Source: Bog-950 sp964423405
GTDB taxonomy: Bacteria; Bacteroidota; Bacteroidia; Chitinophagales; LD1
NCBI GenBank assembly: GCA_964423405.1
Contig: CAYREY010000003.1
Location: forward strand, 62,001 to 126,000
Direction: 5' to 3'
DNA: 64,000 nucleotides
The notes below the pieces were generated by a model, which worked only from the letters and a program-made list of their open reading frames with translations, did not search any database and was not told the DNA's origin. Each line of letters opens with the position of its first letter. The first letter of the stretch is position 1. The position numbers and the translations under genes were made by a program. Positions 25,658 to 33,282 of this stretch are shown one piece after another.

Positions 25658-26971
25658 ATGAAAAAATCTCAACTCCCTTTTGTAAAGGCTGCATGTATCT
25701 TGCTATTGGCAATAGTATGCAACATAGCATGGGCACAGGCCCCTACCCAAATGAATTACCAGGCTGTAGTGCGCAACAACGCCGGCACACCGGTAGCTAA
25801 CAACACACCGGTATCGCTTAAATTTACCATCCGCGACCTTACCGCTACCGGCACACCTGTATACACCGAAACCCTAGCTACTACCGCCAATCAGTTTGGT
25901 TTGGTAAACGTGCAGATAGGCAGCAGCAACAACCTGGGTACCGTTAACTGGGGCAGCGGTGCCAAGTACTTACAGGTAGAGGTTGACATAAACAACAGCG
26001 GCACCTATACCGATATGGGTGTATCGCAACTAATAAGTGTACCATATGCTTTGTATGCAGCTAACAGCAACGTAGGGCCAGCCGGCCCTACCGGCCCCGC
26101 TGGTGCAGCAGGTACTACCGGTGCAGTTGGTGCTGCCGGTGCTACAGGCCCTACCGGGCCAACCGGTGCAGCAGGCACTAATGGTACCGATGGTGCTACC
26201 GGCGCAACGGGAGCCACAGGTGCCACCGGTGCAGGTGGTGGCGCAACCGGCCCTACCGGTGCTACCGGCACAGCGGGTGTACAAGGCCCTACCGGCCCTG
26301 CCGGCCAAAACGGAACAAACGGAACACCGGGTGCTACCGGCGCACAGGGTAACACAGGCCCTACCGGACCAACCGGTATAGGTACTGCAGGCCCTACCGG
26401 TCCGCAAGGCCCTACAGGCGTAGGCTCACAAGGCCCTACCGGACCACAGGGTGCGCAGGGCGCACAAGGGGCGCAGGGTGTACAGGGGCCACAAGGTGCA
26501 CAGGGTCCGCAGGGTTCGCAAGGGGCTACCGGTGCTACAGGTCCACAAGGCCCTACCGGTGCCGCAGGTGCCTTTCAAATCAAAGATTTCCAGACAGCGC
26601 TTAACAGCAATGCATTTAACCAGGGCACCTCATACAGCATTGTGGCACAGGTTAATGTTACAGTAACCTCTGCCAACGATAAAATAGTGGTAGCTACCAG
26701 CGGTTACGCACAGCAAACCAGCAACGATGATGCCTGCACCGATTTTTATGTGGCCAACTTTACCGATGGTACACAAAGCGAGGTAATACACATAGGCCTG
26801 TTTGGCGATGGTGGCAACAACGGTGGCACCGGCTCTACACTGGCTGGCAACTTTGTACTTACTGCTGCTTCGGCCGGTACCAAAACAATTGTATTGTACA
26901 CCAAAGAGTGCCTCGGCGCCGATTCGCAGGTGTACAGTGCGCGTATTACTGCAACTGTTATAGGCAACTAA
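25658..26971 (+). CDS. Collagen-like Gly-X-Y repeat protein, secreted
   Basis: A 437-aa protein with a signal peptide cleaved after AWA/QA (about residue 27). A globular N-terminal domain (APTQMNYQAVVRNNAG ... NVQIGSS, about 28-135) of a kind common in Bacteroidota surface proteins precedes about 165 residues of Gly-X-Y triplets (residues 140-305). These are dominated by GPT, GAT, GAQ and GPQ, with a few interruptions (GAGGG, GIGTAG). A 130-residue C-terminal beta domain (FQIKDFQTALNSNAF ...) may act as the trimerisation head. Bacterial collagen-like proteins of this plan form triple helices on the cell surface. There is Thr in place of hydroxyproline, as usual in bacteria. A strong hairpin terminator follows. 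No T9SS tail is evident. Confidence 0.9.
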   Translation: MKKSQLPFVKAACILLLAIVCNIAWAQAPTQMNYQAVVRNNAGTPVANNTPVSLKFTIRDLTATGTPVYTETLATTANQFGLVNVQIGSSNNLGTVNWGSGAKYLQVEVDINNSGTYTDMGVSQLISVPYALYAANSNVGPAGPTGPAGAAGTTGAVGAAGATGPTGPTGAAGTNGTDGATGATGATGATGAGGGATGPTGATGTAGVQGPTGPAGQNGTNGTPGATGAQGNTGPTGPTGIGTAGPTGPQGPTGVGSQGPTGPQGAQGAQGAQGVQGPQGAQGPQGSQGATGATGPQGPTGAAGAFQIKDFQTALNSNAFNQGTSYSIVAQVNVTVTSANDKIVVATSGYAQQTSNDDACTDFYVANFTDGTQSEVIHIGLFGDGGNNGGTGSTLAGNFVLTAASAGTKTIVLYTKECLGADSQVYSARITATVIGN

Positions 26972-26993
26972 GCCGGTTGTTAATCTTATTATC

Positions 26994-27028
26994 AAAAATG
27001 CCGCACCATATTGGTGCGGCATTTTTAT
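26994..27028. terminator. Strong terminator between collagen-like and sialidase genes
   Basis: A perfect 15-bp stem (AAAAATGCCGCACCA/TGGTGCGGCATTTTT) with loop TAT and T-runs on both strands. It ends the collagen-like gene 22 bp after its stop, and the sialidase gene starts 33 bp further on. Confidence 0.85.
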
Positions 27029-27060
27029 TTTCAATGTCAATATATGATATACATCTGCAC

Positions 27061-28128
27061 ATGAAAAAACTATCGCTGCTGGTTGTGTTGCTTATAGTAA
27101 GTATAAATGTATGGGCACAAACACCAGTGCAATTCATTTTTAAAAACCACCGCGATGGGTATAACATGTTCCGCATACCCGCCATAGTAGCCACCAACAG
27201 CGGCAAACTGCTGGCCTTTTGCGAAGGGCGTAAAAACCTGATGGACCACGGCGATATAGATCTGGTAATGAAAACATCTGCCGATAACGGCAACACCTGG
27301 AGCGACCTGCAGGTAATATGGAACAACGGCACCAATACCTGCGGCAACCCGGCACCGGTAGTAGATAAAGCCACCGGCCATGTGTTGGTAGCCGCTACCC
27401 TTAATAACGATAGTGTTTTCATTCTCCGCTCTGCCAACGAGGGCACCAGTTGGCTGCCGCCCGTAAACATTACAGCAAAGGTTAAGCCTGCGGGCTGGCA
27501 ATGGTATGCCACCGGCCCCGGCCATAGCATACAGTTACAAAACACAGCACACCGCAACCGTATAGTAGTTCCCTGTAACCACACTACTACAGCTAACCCA
27601 CTACACGTTTCGCACGTAATATATTCCGATGATAGCGGCTACACCTGGCAGCCGGGTGGCGAAGTAAGCGCTGCTAAAACCGATGAATGCACCATAGCAG
27701 AATTAAGTAACGGCAACCTGCTGCTTAATATGCGCAACAACCAACGCCCGCTACCTAACCGTAAAACGGCTATTAGCACCAATTACGGTCTAACCTGGAA
27801 CAACCCCTCCTATGACAGTACTTTAATTGAACCAGTGTGCCAGGGCACCCTGTTAAGCTATACAGCAGTACCTGGTGTATTGCTGTTTTGTAACCCGGCA
27901 CATACCACCAACCGCAAAAACCTTACGCTGTATGTAAGCCATACCAATGGCAGCGGCTGGCAACACAAGGTTACGGTGTATAAGAAGCTAAGCGCCTACA
28001 ACGATATGGTAACACTACCCAACGGCGATGTATTATGCCTGTTCGAAACAGGTAAACTGCTGCCGTATGGTGGCATAGCGCTAACTGTTATTGCTAAAGA
28101 AAAAATAATACCGGCTACTAAGCCGTAA
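27061..28128 (+). CDS. Exo-alpha-sialidase (neuraminidase), GH33-like
   Basis: A 355-aa secreted enzyme. The frame is open further upstream, but the ATG at 27061 gives a signal peptide (MKKLSLLVVLLIVSINVWAQ) and avoids the terminator. The FRIP-type arginine motif (MFRIPAIV, about residue 38) and four Asp boxes of the S-x-D-x-G-x-T-W type are visible: SADNGNTW, SANEGTSW, SDDSGYTW and STNYGLTW. The acidic residue motif EGRKNLMDHGDIDL and the tail NDMVTLPNGDVLCLFETG fit the bacterial sialidase six-blade propeller. It should release terminal sialic acids from glycoconjugates in the periplasm or outside. It overlaps the convergent acyltransferase gene by 11 bp. No nan catabolic genes are nearby. 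Confidence 0.88.
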   Translation: MKKLSLLVVLLIVSINVWAQTPVQFIFKNHRDGYNMFRIPAIVATNSGKLLAFCEGRKNLMDHGDIDLVMKTSADNGNTWSDLQVIWNNGTNTCGNPAPVVDKATGHVLVAATLNNDSVFILRSANEGTSWLPPVNITAKVKPAGWQWYATGPGHSIQLQNTAHRNRIVVPCNHTTTANPLHVSHVIYSDDSGYTWQPGGEVSAAKTDECTIAELSNGNLLLNMRNNQRPLPNRKTAISTNYGLTWNNPSYDSTLIEPVCQGTLLSYTAVPGVLLFCNPAHTTNRKNLTLYVSHTNGSGWQHKVTVYKKLSAYNDMVTLPNGDVLCLFETGKLLPYGGIALTVIAKEKIIPATKP

Positions 28129-28990
28129 CCGGTGGCGAATGTTTCCACCTTTTGTGGCTCCACAACCAGTCGGCCGGGTGCTCTTTAATGTGCTGCTCCA
28201 GTACACGGATATACTTTTTAGTTACACCAAACTCGGGCAACTCGTTAGGCGTATCGGTAATCTTAATTAACTCAGCCGTGTACATACCCGGTTCGCCCTG
28301 TACTATTTTGGGATATATCACCACACAGTTGTGTTTGCGCGCGTACCTTTCGGCACCGGTAAAAAATGCTGTTTGCCGGTTAAAAAAAACATCCCAACAG
28401 GCGCTCTTCAAATTACTCGGCGATTGATCGCTGATAAGTATAGCCATGGTTAGCTCCTTAGGCTGCATCTCAAAAAATTCGCGGCTATCGCGCTGCATTA
28501 TCAGGTGCATACCAAACTTCCCCCTCGATTTTTGTATCAACCGGTTAAAGTAAGGGTTACTTACCAGGCTTACCACTGCACAGGTTTTGTACGGGTAATA
28601 CAAACTAGCTTTATAACCGCCATACTCCCAACTGGCAATATGCCCTACCATCAGTACCACATGGCGGCCCGCGGCATAGCAATCACTTATCATTTCGGGG
28701 TTTAGTATGGTAACCCGTTTTTGTACTTCGGGGGCTGTAATGGTAAAGCACTTAATGGTTTCTACCACATGGTAGCCCAGGTGCCGGTAACTTTGCGTGG
28801 CAATGGCTTTGCGCTCGGCCTCTGTCTTCTCCGGAAACGCCTGCAACAGGTTAGCCATTACTACCTTGCGCCGGTAGCCTACTACTTTATCCAGTACAAA
28901 GGCAATCACCTCTGCCAGTTTATAAAGTACCGCCGATGGCAGGTATGAAAAAGCCAGTAAGATGGGCACCAACAAATAATAGCTTATCAT
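28118..28990 (-). CDS. Lipid A biosynthesis-type acyltransferase (LpxL/HtrB family)
   Basis: A 290-aa membrane-associated acyltransferase. A single N-terminal hydrophobic helix (about residues 3-20) is followed by the catalytic H-x4-E motif in GHIASWEYGG (about residue 116). Downstream blocks are typical: LISDQSPS and the motif FFNRQTAFFTGAERYARK. Family members add a secondary acyl chain to lipid A precursors, using acyl-ACP, at the inner face of the cytoplasmic membrane. In Bacteroidota some relatives acylate aminolipids instead, so the exact acceptor is open. Its 3' end overlaps the sialidase gene (convergent). Confidence 0.9.
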   Translation of the reverse strand: MISYYLLVPILLAFSYLPSAVLYKLAEVIAFVLDKVVGYRRKVVMANLLQAFPEKTEAERKAIATQSYRHLGYHVVETIKCFTITAPEVQKRVTILNPEMISDCYAAGRHVVLMVGHIASWEYGGYKASLYYPYKTCAVVSLVSNPYFNRLIQKSRGKFGMHLIMQRDSREFFEMQPKELTMAILISDQSPSNLKSACWDVFFNRQTAFFTGAERYARKHNCVVIYPKIVQGEPGMYTAELIKITDTPNELPEFGVTKKYIRVLEQHIKEHPADWLWSHKRWKHSPPVTA

Positions 28991-29070
28991 ATTTTACTAC
29001 AATTAATATTTCAACCAAACATCGTCCACTAAGTGTTCTATGTTCCTATGTGGTAAATTACATGCATTTA

Positions 29071-30426
29071 TCATTTGGCTTTCTGCATCTCATTCTCATT
29101 CAGCGTCATCTCTCTTCGTGTTTTACCCGATCGCCCTATTATCTCAATCTTCATGTTCCGGTTACCCGGCTGCCCGCTAAACGATATACGGCCAAAATTC
29201 CGGTGCCCGTAATCAAACCCCGGCACCCGGTTGCTGTTGCTGTACGCACCCAGCAGCCTGCGCGGCAGCGGCGGAAACGTAAGCGGCGAACAGGTAAAAT
29301 CATACATCGGGTAGCCGTTCCACATCCGCTTGCTTAACTCGCTGTAGTGTTTATCGCCGGTTAAAAACATCACCCCTTTTATATTGTTGGCTGCAATAAA
29401 ATCAAGCAGTTCATTACGCTCGCGCGGATAATCGGCATACGATTCGCCAAAATTGTTATCGTTAATTACCTGTGTACCTATGGCTATAAACTTAAACGCA
29501 GCATCGCTCATCAGTAGTTTATTCTTCAGCCATATCAATTGTGTTTCGCCAAAAAACGGACCGGCCGTATCGCCCTCTGCCCCGCGGTGAAACCTACAAT
29601 CCATCATAAAAAATTCGGCATCGTAATAGCGGAAGTTAAAATAGTTGCCATTAAACTGCTCGCCTGCCGGGTAGGTATTGGGCCACATACCCTTAAATAC
29701 TTTCAGCGATGAATCGCGTAACACAAAATTCTGGTTGCAGTTGTCAGGCCCAAAATCGTGATCATCCCATATAGCATAGTTGGGCTGTGTAGCCAGAAAG
29801 TCGCGGTACTTTTTGAATGTATGGCGCAGGCGCACGTTCAGGTTAAACATCCCATCGTAACTGCTGAAATCTTTTTTCAGATAATACACATCATCGCCCA
29901 GCCAAACCATAAAATCGCTCTTCTTCTTTTTCATGCGGTAAAAAATCCAGTCAGCCGCCCCTGGAAAACAGATGCGCCCTATACCCGCCATTTGCAACGC
30001 ACACGAACCGGTAATAAAATTAAAGTCTTTCACAACCGTATCGGCCTGTGTGCGGAACGAGTACTTAGCCTGCGTACCCCAGCCATCAATCGATATAAGG
30101 ATGTTATACAACCGGTCGGGTTTAAGCCCGGTAAAATCCATAGTAAGCGCCACATCACCCTTTTTATTGGTTATGTAGTTTACGTTGGTAGGGTAATACA
30201 CTTTCTTATCGGCAGTGTCGCCAAGTATCAGGGCATTCTGCCCTTTGCCCCTAAAGGCAATCCATACCCGGGCCGAGTTTTTAGTTACAGAGCCCACCAA
30301 CGGGCCGGCCAGCAGTTTGGGTTTAAGGGGCAATTGCGCATGGGCATAAACCACACCTATCAGCAGCAGTATCAGTACACCGTATTTTTTCACAGCGGCT
30401 AATGTATGAAATGTTGTAAAACCCAT
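29071..30426 (-). CDS. PhoD-like metallophosphoesterase, secreted
   Basis: About 451 aa from the ATG at 30426, which starts a signal peptide (KKYGVLILLLIGVVYAHAQ). A fibronectin-like N-terminal domain (LAGPLVGSVTKNSARVWIAF) is followed by the PhoD phosphoesterase core. Metal-ligand motifs are GSCAL, VWLGDDVYY, YAIWDDHDFGPDN and FLTGDKHYSEL. PhoD-type enzymes hydrolyse phosphodiesters and monoesters in the periplasm with Ca/Fe centres; in Bacteroidota many relatives have unknown substrates. No T9SS tail is seen. The next gene upstream on the same strand is a small membrane protein 48 bp away, so co-transcription is possible. Confidence 0.88.
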   Translation of the reverse strand: MGFTTFHTLAAVKKYGVLILLLIGVVYAHAQLPLKPKLLAGPLVGSVTKNSARVWIAFRGKGQNALILGDTADKKVYYPTNVNYITNKKGDVALTMDFTGLKPDRLYNILISIDGWGTQAKYSFRTQADTVVKDFNFITGSCALQMAGIGRICFPGAADWIFYRMKKKKSDFMVWLGDDVYYLKKDFSSYDGMFNLNVRLRHTFKKYRDFLATQPNYAIWDDHDFGPDNCNQNFVLRDSSLKVFKGMWPNTYPAGEQFNGNYFNFRYYDAEFFMMDCRFHRGAEGDTAGPFFGETQLIWLKNKLLMSDAAFKFIAIGTQVINDNNFGESYADYPRERNELLDFIAANNIKGVMFLTGDKHYSELSKRMWNGYPMYDFTCSPLTFPPLPRRLLGAYSNSNRVPGFDYGHRNFGRISFSGQPGNRNMKIEIIGRSGKTRREMTLNENEMQKAK

Positions 30427-30474
30427 CGGGTTGTGCAAAGCGAAAATAAGGTTAATCCTTACCGGCAATTACTT

Positions 30475-30837
30475 TTACCATCGCCCCTCTTTTTTAAGCA
30501 GGCTGTAGGTATATAAGGCCCCCAACAGATCTACTACTGCAAACAGTATAATTACCGGTTTTACAAAACCAGCCAGTGCAAACACCGAAAAGAATATGAT
30601 GATAGTACTACGAATGTATACTGTTAGCTTAAAAAACAGGGCATTATCGTTTTTACCAAATACGATATAATACACCGATAAAGCTAACAACAACATTCCT
30701 CCTACCCGTACCCATACCTCATTGGTAGCCGGTAGCATTACTATACCCAACAATAAATTTGGGGCTATTAAAAGTACCAGGCCTAGTAGTGCCAGGTATA
30801 TCCCAAAATAGTAAACACTTTTAGCTGCTGCACTCAT
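30475..30837 (-). CDS. Small four-TM membrane protein, unknown
   Basis: A 120-aa protein that is almost entirely hydrophobic, with four segments (about residues 10-32, 42-64, 72-92 and 95-115) and short charged loops. No motif recognised; the size and plan resemble several DUF-type small membrane proteins. It lies between the TPR gene (41 bp upstream) and the PhoD-like gene on the same strand. Confidence 0.65.
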   Translation of the reverse strand: MSAAAKSVYYFGIYLALLGLVLLIAPNLLLGIVMLPATNEVWVRVGGMLLLALSVYYIVFGKNDNALFFKLTVYIRSTIIIFFSVFALAGFVKPVIILFAVVDLLGALYTYSLLKKEGRW

Positions 30838-30878
30838 AATTGTATGTTTTAAGTTGTGAATAAAAACTGCTTGTATAA

Positions 30879-32696
30879 CTATTGAAACTTACACTTGCTA
30901 ACCTCCATTTTCATATCGTGGTGGTTTTGTTTCATCACTACATCCATATACATCCAGCGCTCAGGGTGCGGCACTTTAGGGCCCAGTACTATTTTGCTGA
31001 TATGCGGCCTGGTGGTATTGGTAGATTCTATATACAACCGGCGCGGTAGCTCAGTAGCATACCTATCTGTTTTTACAGCCTCCTCGTGTGGCATATAAAA
31101 CTTTATAACCCGCAACTCTTTCTCAAACTGATAATCGGAGCTTTTAAAAAAATAACGCAGCTCAGATACATACCGGTATATAAACTTATTGATAGCCGTA
31201 TTTTTAACCCCTGTATCGTTTACATCATCGGCCGCCTTTAACTTAAGTAAAGCAGTAAGTTCCTGCTGCAGTTTGGCTATCTGCTCTGTTACATTATCAA
31301 TCATTTCTTTATTACCATCAGCCACCATCAGGCCCTTGCCTTTATCGTAATACAAAACATGGTACAACGCCTGCCGGTCGGTAGGGTCCACTTTACCAAA
31401 CTGCATATCGGTATACAGGCCGGCGTCCTGCTTGTCAAAAAAATTCCGCCTCAATGTTATACTGCAACCGGCGGCTTCTTCTTTCAATTCGTTTTTGCCA
31501 TACGTGCGCCACATTACCAGGTAATCGGCTTTCTCTTCCGGTAAAAAACTACCCAGATAAATGTTGTTATCCTCTTGCCGGGTGCCACGTTCAAACGATG
31601 CCCTCATATCCGTATCCAGCAAAAAATCAAGCAATACTTTCCCTTCCTCCGGATCGTTCATAAATACTACGTTGCTGTACCTCAGCCGTGCTTCGGCATT
31701 CATCACCATAATATCGGCAGTGCGTAACTGGGTGTAATGTACTACCGGTGCGGTGCCCTTATATACTATCAAACTACGTACACGCTCTACCCGCTCATTA
31801 ATTACGGCACAGGCCTGGCGTATCTGCCTCTTCTCGTGCTCGGGCAATTCAGCTATAGCTTTCTCTACATAATTGGCCGAAAAACTGATATCCTCTTTGC
31901 TGGTGGTTACCGCTTCTCCGGAACGTGCCCGGGCTTCATCATACAGCTTTTTAAAATATTTCGAGTAAGGCGAGTACTTGTAGGCCAGTTCAAAATAGTG
32001 CAGGGCTGTTGTATGGTCGCCACGGCGGGCAAGTAATTGTGCTATGTGTGCATAGCCATGCGAGTAATCCGGACGTAGTTCTATTGCCTTTTTATAATCT
32101 TCTTTGGCAACATCCTGGCGCCCTAACTCTTCGTAGGTAGCTCCGCGGTTCAGATAAGGCAGTGGGTAGCTGGCATCTAACCCAATGGCAGTACTGTAAC
32201 AGTCCAGGGCTTTGTCGTATTGCTTAAGGTTATGGTAAGCCACGCCCAGGTTATTGTACGCATCTATATACGAAGGGTCCAGTTCTATCGATTTCAGGTA
32301 GTCTGCAATAGCAGCATTAAAATCGCCTTTACTATCATAAGCCACGCCCCGCCCGTTGTAGGTTTCTGCATCGCCGGAGTTTAACCTGATAGCCCGGGTA
32401 TAATCTTCAATTGCTTTATCATACTCGCCTTTTTGCTCCCACACGCGTGCACGGTTATGGTAGGCATCCGATAAATCAGGTTTAATTTCAAGTGCTTTAT
32501 TATAATCGGCTATTGCCCTGTCCAGCTGCTCAAAATTTTTATAGGCCAGGCCACGGCGCAGGTAAAATGACGGGTGCGGAAACTGTTTCAACAAGTCATC
32601 GGTCAACAGGTCTATTACTTCCTGATTCTTGCCACTCAGAATCAACTCTAAACTTTTCTTATTTATCTCCTCTAGTGTAACGGGGGTATTATGCAT
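30879..32696 (-). CDS. TPR protein fused to a DUF2971-like domain
   Basis: A 605-aa cytoplasmic protein without signal peptide. Residues 42-260 form six to seven canonical TPR repeats (AYHNRARVWEQKGEYDKAIEDYTRAIRL style, 34-residue period), followed by a helical linker. The C-terminal half carries the series of motifs I associate with DUF2971: VVHYTQL (about residue 318), FMNDPEEG (about 345), a LVMWRTYG block (about 395), CSITL, YHVLYYD, FEKELRVIKF (about 525) and SKIVLGPK. In that family the spaced His-Tyr, Trp-x-x-Tyr and Lys-Glu-x-Arg motifs look like an enzyme active site. A relation to ADP-ribosyltransferases has been in my mind but I cannot confirm it. The TPR array would provide the target-binding part. 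A TAnnTTTG box (TATTTTTG, minus strand, 32729-32736) lies 33 bp upstream. Confidence 0.8.
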   Translation of the reverse strand: MHNTPVTLEEINKKSLELILSGKNQEVIDLLTDDLLKQFPHPSFYLRRGLAYKNFEQLDRAIADYNKALEIKPDLSDAYHNRARVWEQKGEYDKAIEDYTRAIRLNSGDAETYNGRGVAYDSKGDFNAAIADYLKSIELDPSYIDAYNNLGVAYHNLKQYDKALDCYSTAIGLDASYPLPYLNRGATYEELGRQDVAKEDYKKAIELRPDYSHGYAHIAQLLARRGDHTTALHYFELAYKYSPYSKYFKKLYDEARARSGEAVTTSKEDISFSANYVEKAIAELPEHEKRQIRQACAVINERVERVRSLIVYKGTAPVVHYTQLRTADIMVMNAEARLRYSNVVFMNDPEEGKVLLDFLLDTDMRASFERGTRQEDNNIYLGSFLPEEKADYLVMWRTYGKNELKEEAAGCSITLRRNFFDKQDAGLYTDMQFGKVDPTDRQALYHVLYYDKGKGLMVADGNKEMIDNVTEQIAKLQQELTALLKLKAADDVNDTGVKNTAINKFIYRYVSELRYFFKSSDYQFEKELRVIKFYMPHEEAVKTDRYATELPRRLYIESTNTTRPHISKIVLGPKVPHPERWMYMDVVMKQNHHDMKMEVSKCKFQ

Positions 32697-32756
32697 AAAC
32701 TAAAAGTACAAGGTTTTGCCTAATACCACAAAAATAGCAGCCCCGGCAACATGGTT

Positions 32757-33158
32757 TCAGCTAAGCCACTTAGCAGCCACCACATACGTAATAGCCGATA
32801 CCGAACCGGTAAGCACTATACCCCATATAATATCTACCACTACCACTATCAGCGGCCATTGTTGTATGGTGGCCATGTTGGTAAGGTCGTAGGTGGCATA
32901 GCACATCAGGCCAAACAGGGCACCGTTTATAAGCGCCTTTTGCAGGCTGGCAGCCTCCAGGGCAGGGTTTACCGCAAAGTACAGTATGCCGGCTATATAC
33001 AGCAGGTAAAATACAATAGCAGCCGGCCAGCGTACATCACCGGTAAATATAAAGGCAAGCTTTTCGCGGTAAAAGCTACGGGCCACCAGCCCCAGCCAAA
33101 GCATATCTATAGCAAAAAAGGCTACGGTGGCAATCAGGTAAATCCATACTGTTTTCAT
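32757..33158 (-). CDS. DUF2177 family membrane protein
   Basis: A 133-aa protein from the ATG at 33158 (the frame is open upstream without conservation). Four membrane helices. The family signature is visible: AIDMLWLGLVARSFYR near the N-terminus and the block MCYATYDLTNMATIQQWP in the third helix. Members are widespread in bacteria, function unknown. It stands alone between the TPR gene and the terminator of the OmpA-type gene. Confidence 0.85.
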   Translation of the reverse strand: MKTVWIYLIATVAFFAIDMLWLGLVARSFYREKLAFIFTGDVRWPAAIVFYLLYIAGILYFAVNPALEAASLQKALINGALFGLMCYATYDLTNMATIQQWPLIVVVVDIIWGIVLTGSVSAITYVVAAKWLS

Positions 33159-33221
33159 ATTTGGTTGGTGTTTGTTATAAATATACGCTATTACTAAAAC
33201 AAACACAGGCCGGCGGTAGTT

Positions 33222-33262
33222 CGCCAAAACAAAACGGCCCCCGCTTATGCGGAGGCCGTTTA
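33222..33262 (-). terminator. Terminator of the OmpA-type gene
   Basis: On the minus strand AAACGGCCTCCGC-ATAA-GCGGGGGCCGTTT (13-bp stem, one wobble) is followed by TTGTTTTGG. It begins about 20 bp after the stop of the gene at 33283. Confidence 0.7.
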
Positions 33263-33282
33263 TATACTTAAGCTGCTACAGC

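Noticed and set aside
26005..26407. Pro/Ala- and Gly/Cys-rich frames opposite the collagen-like gene
   Set aside because: These are the reverse-complement images of Gly-X-Y codons, not genes.
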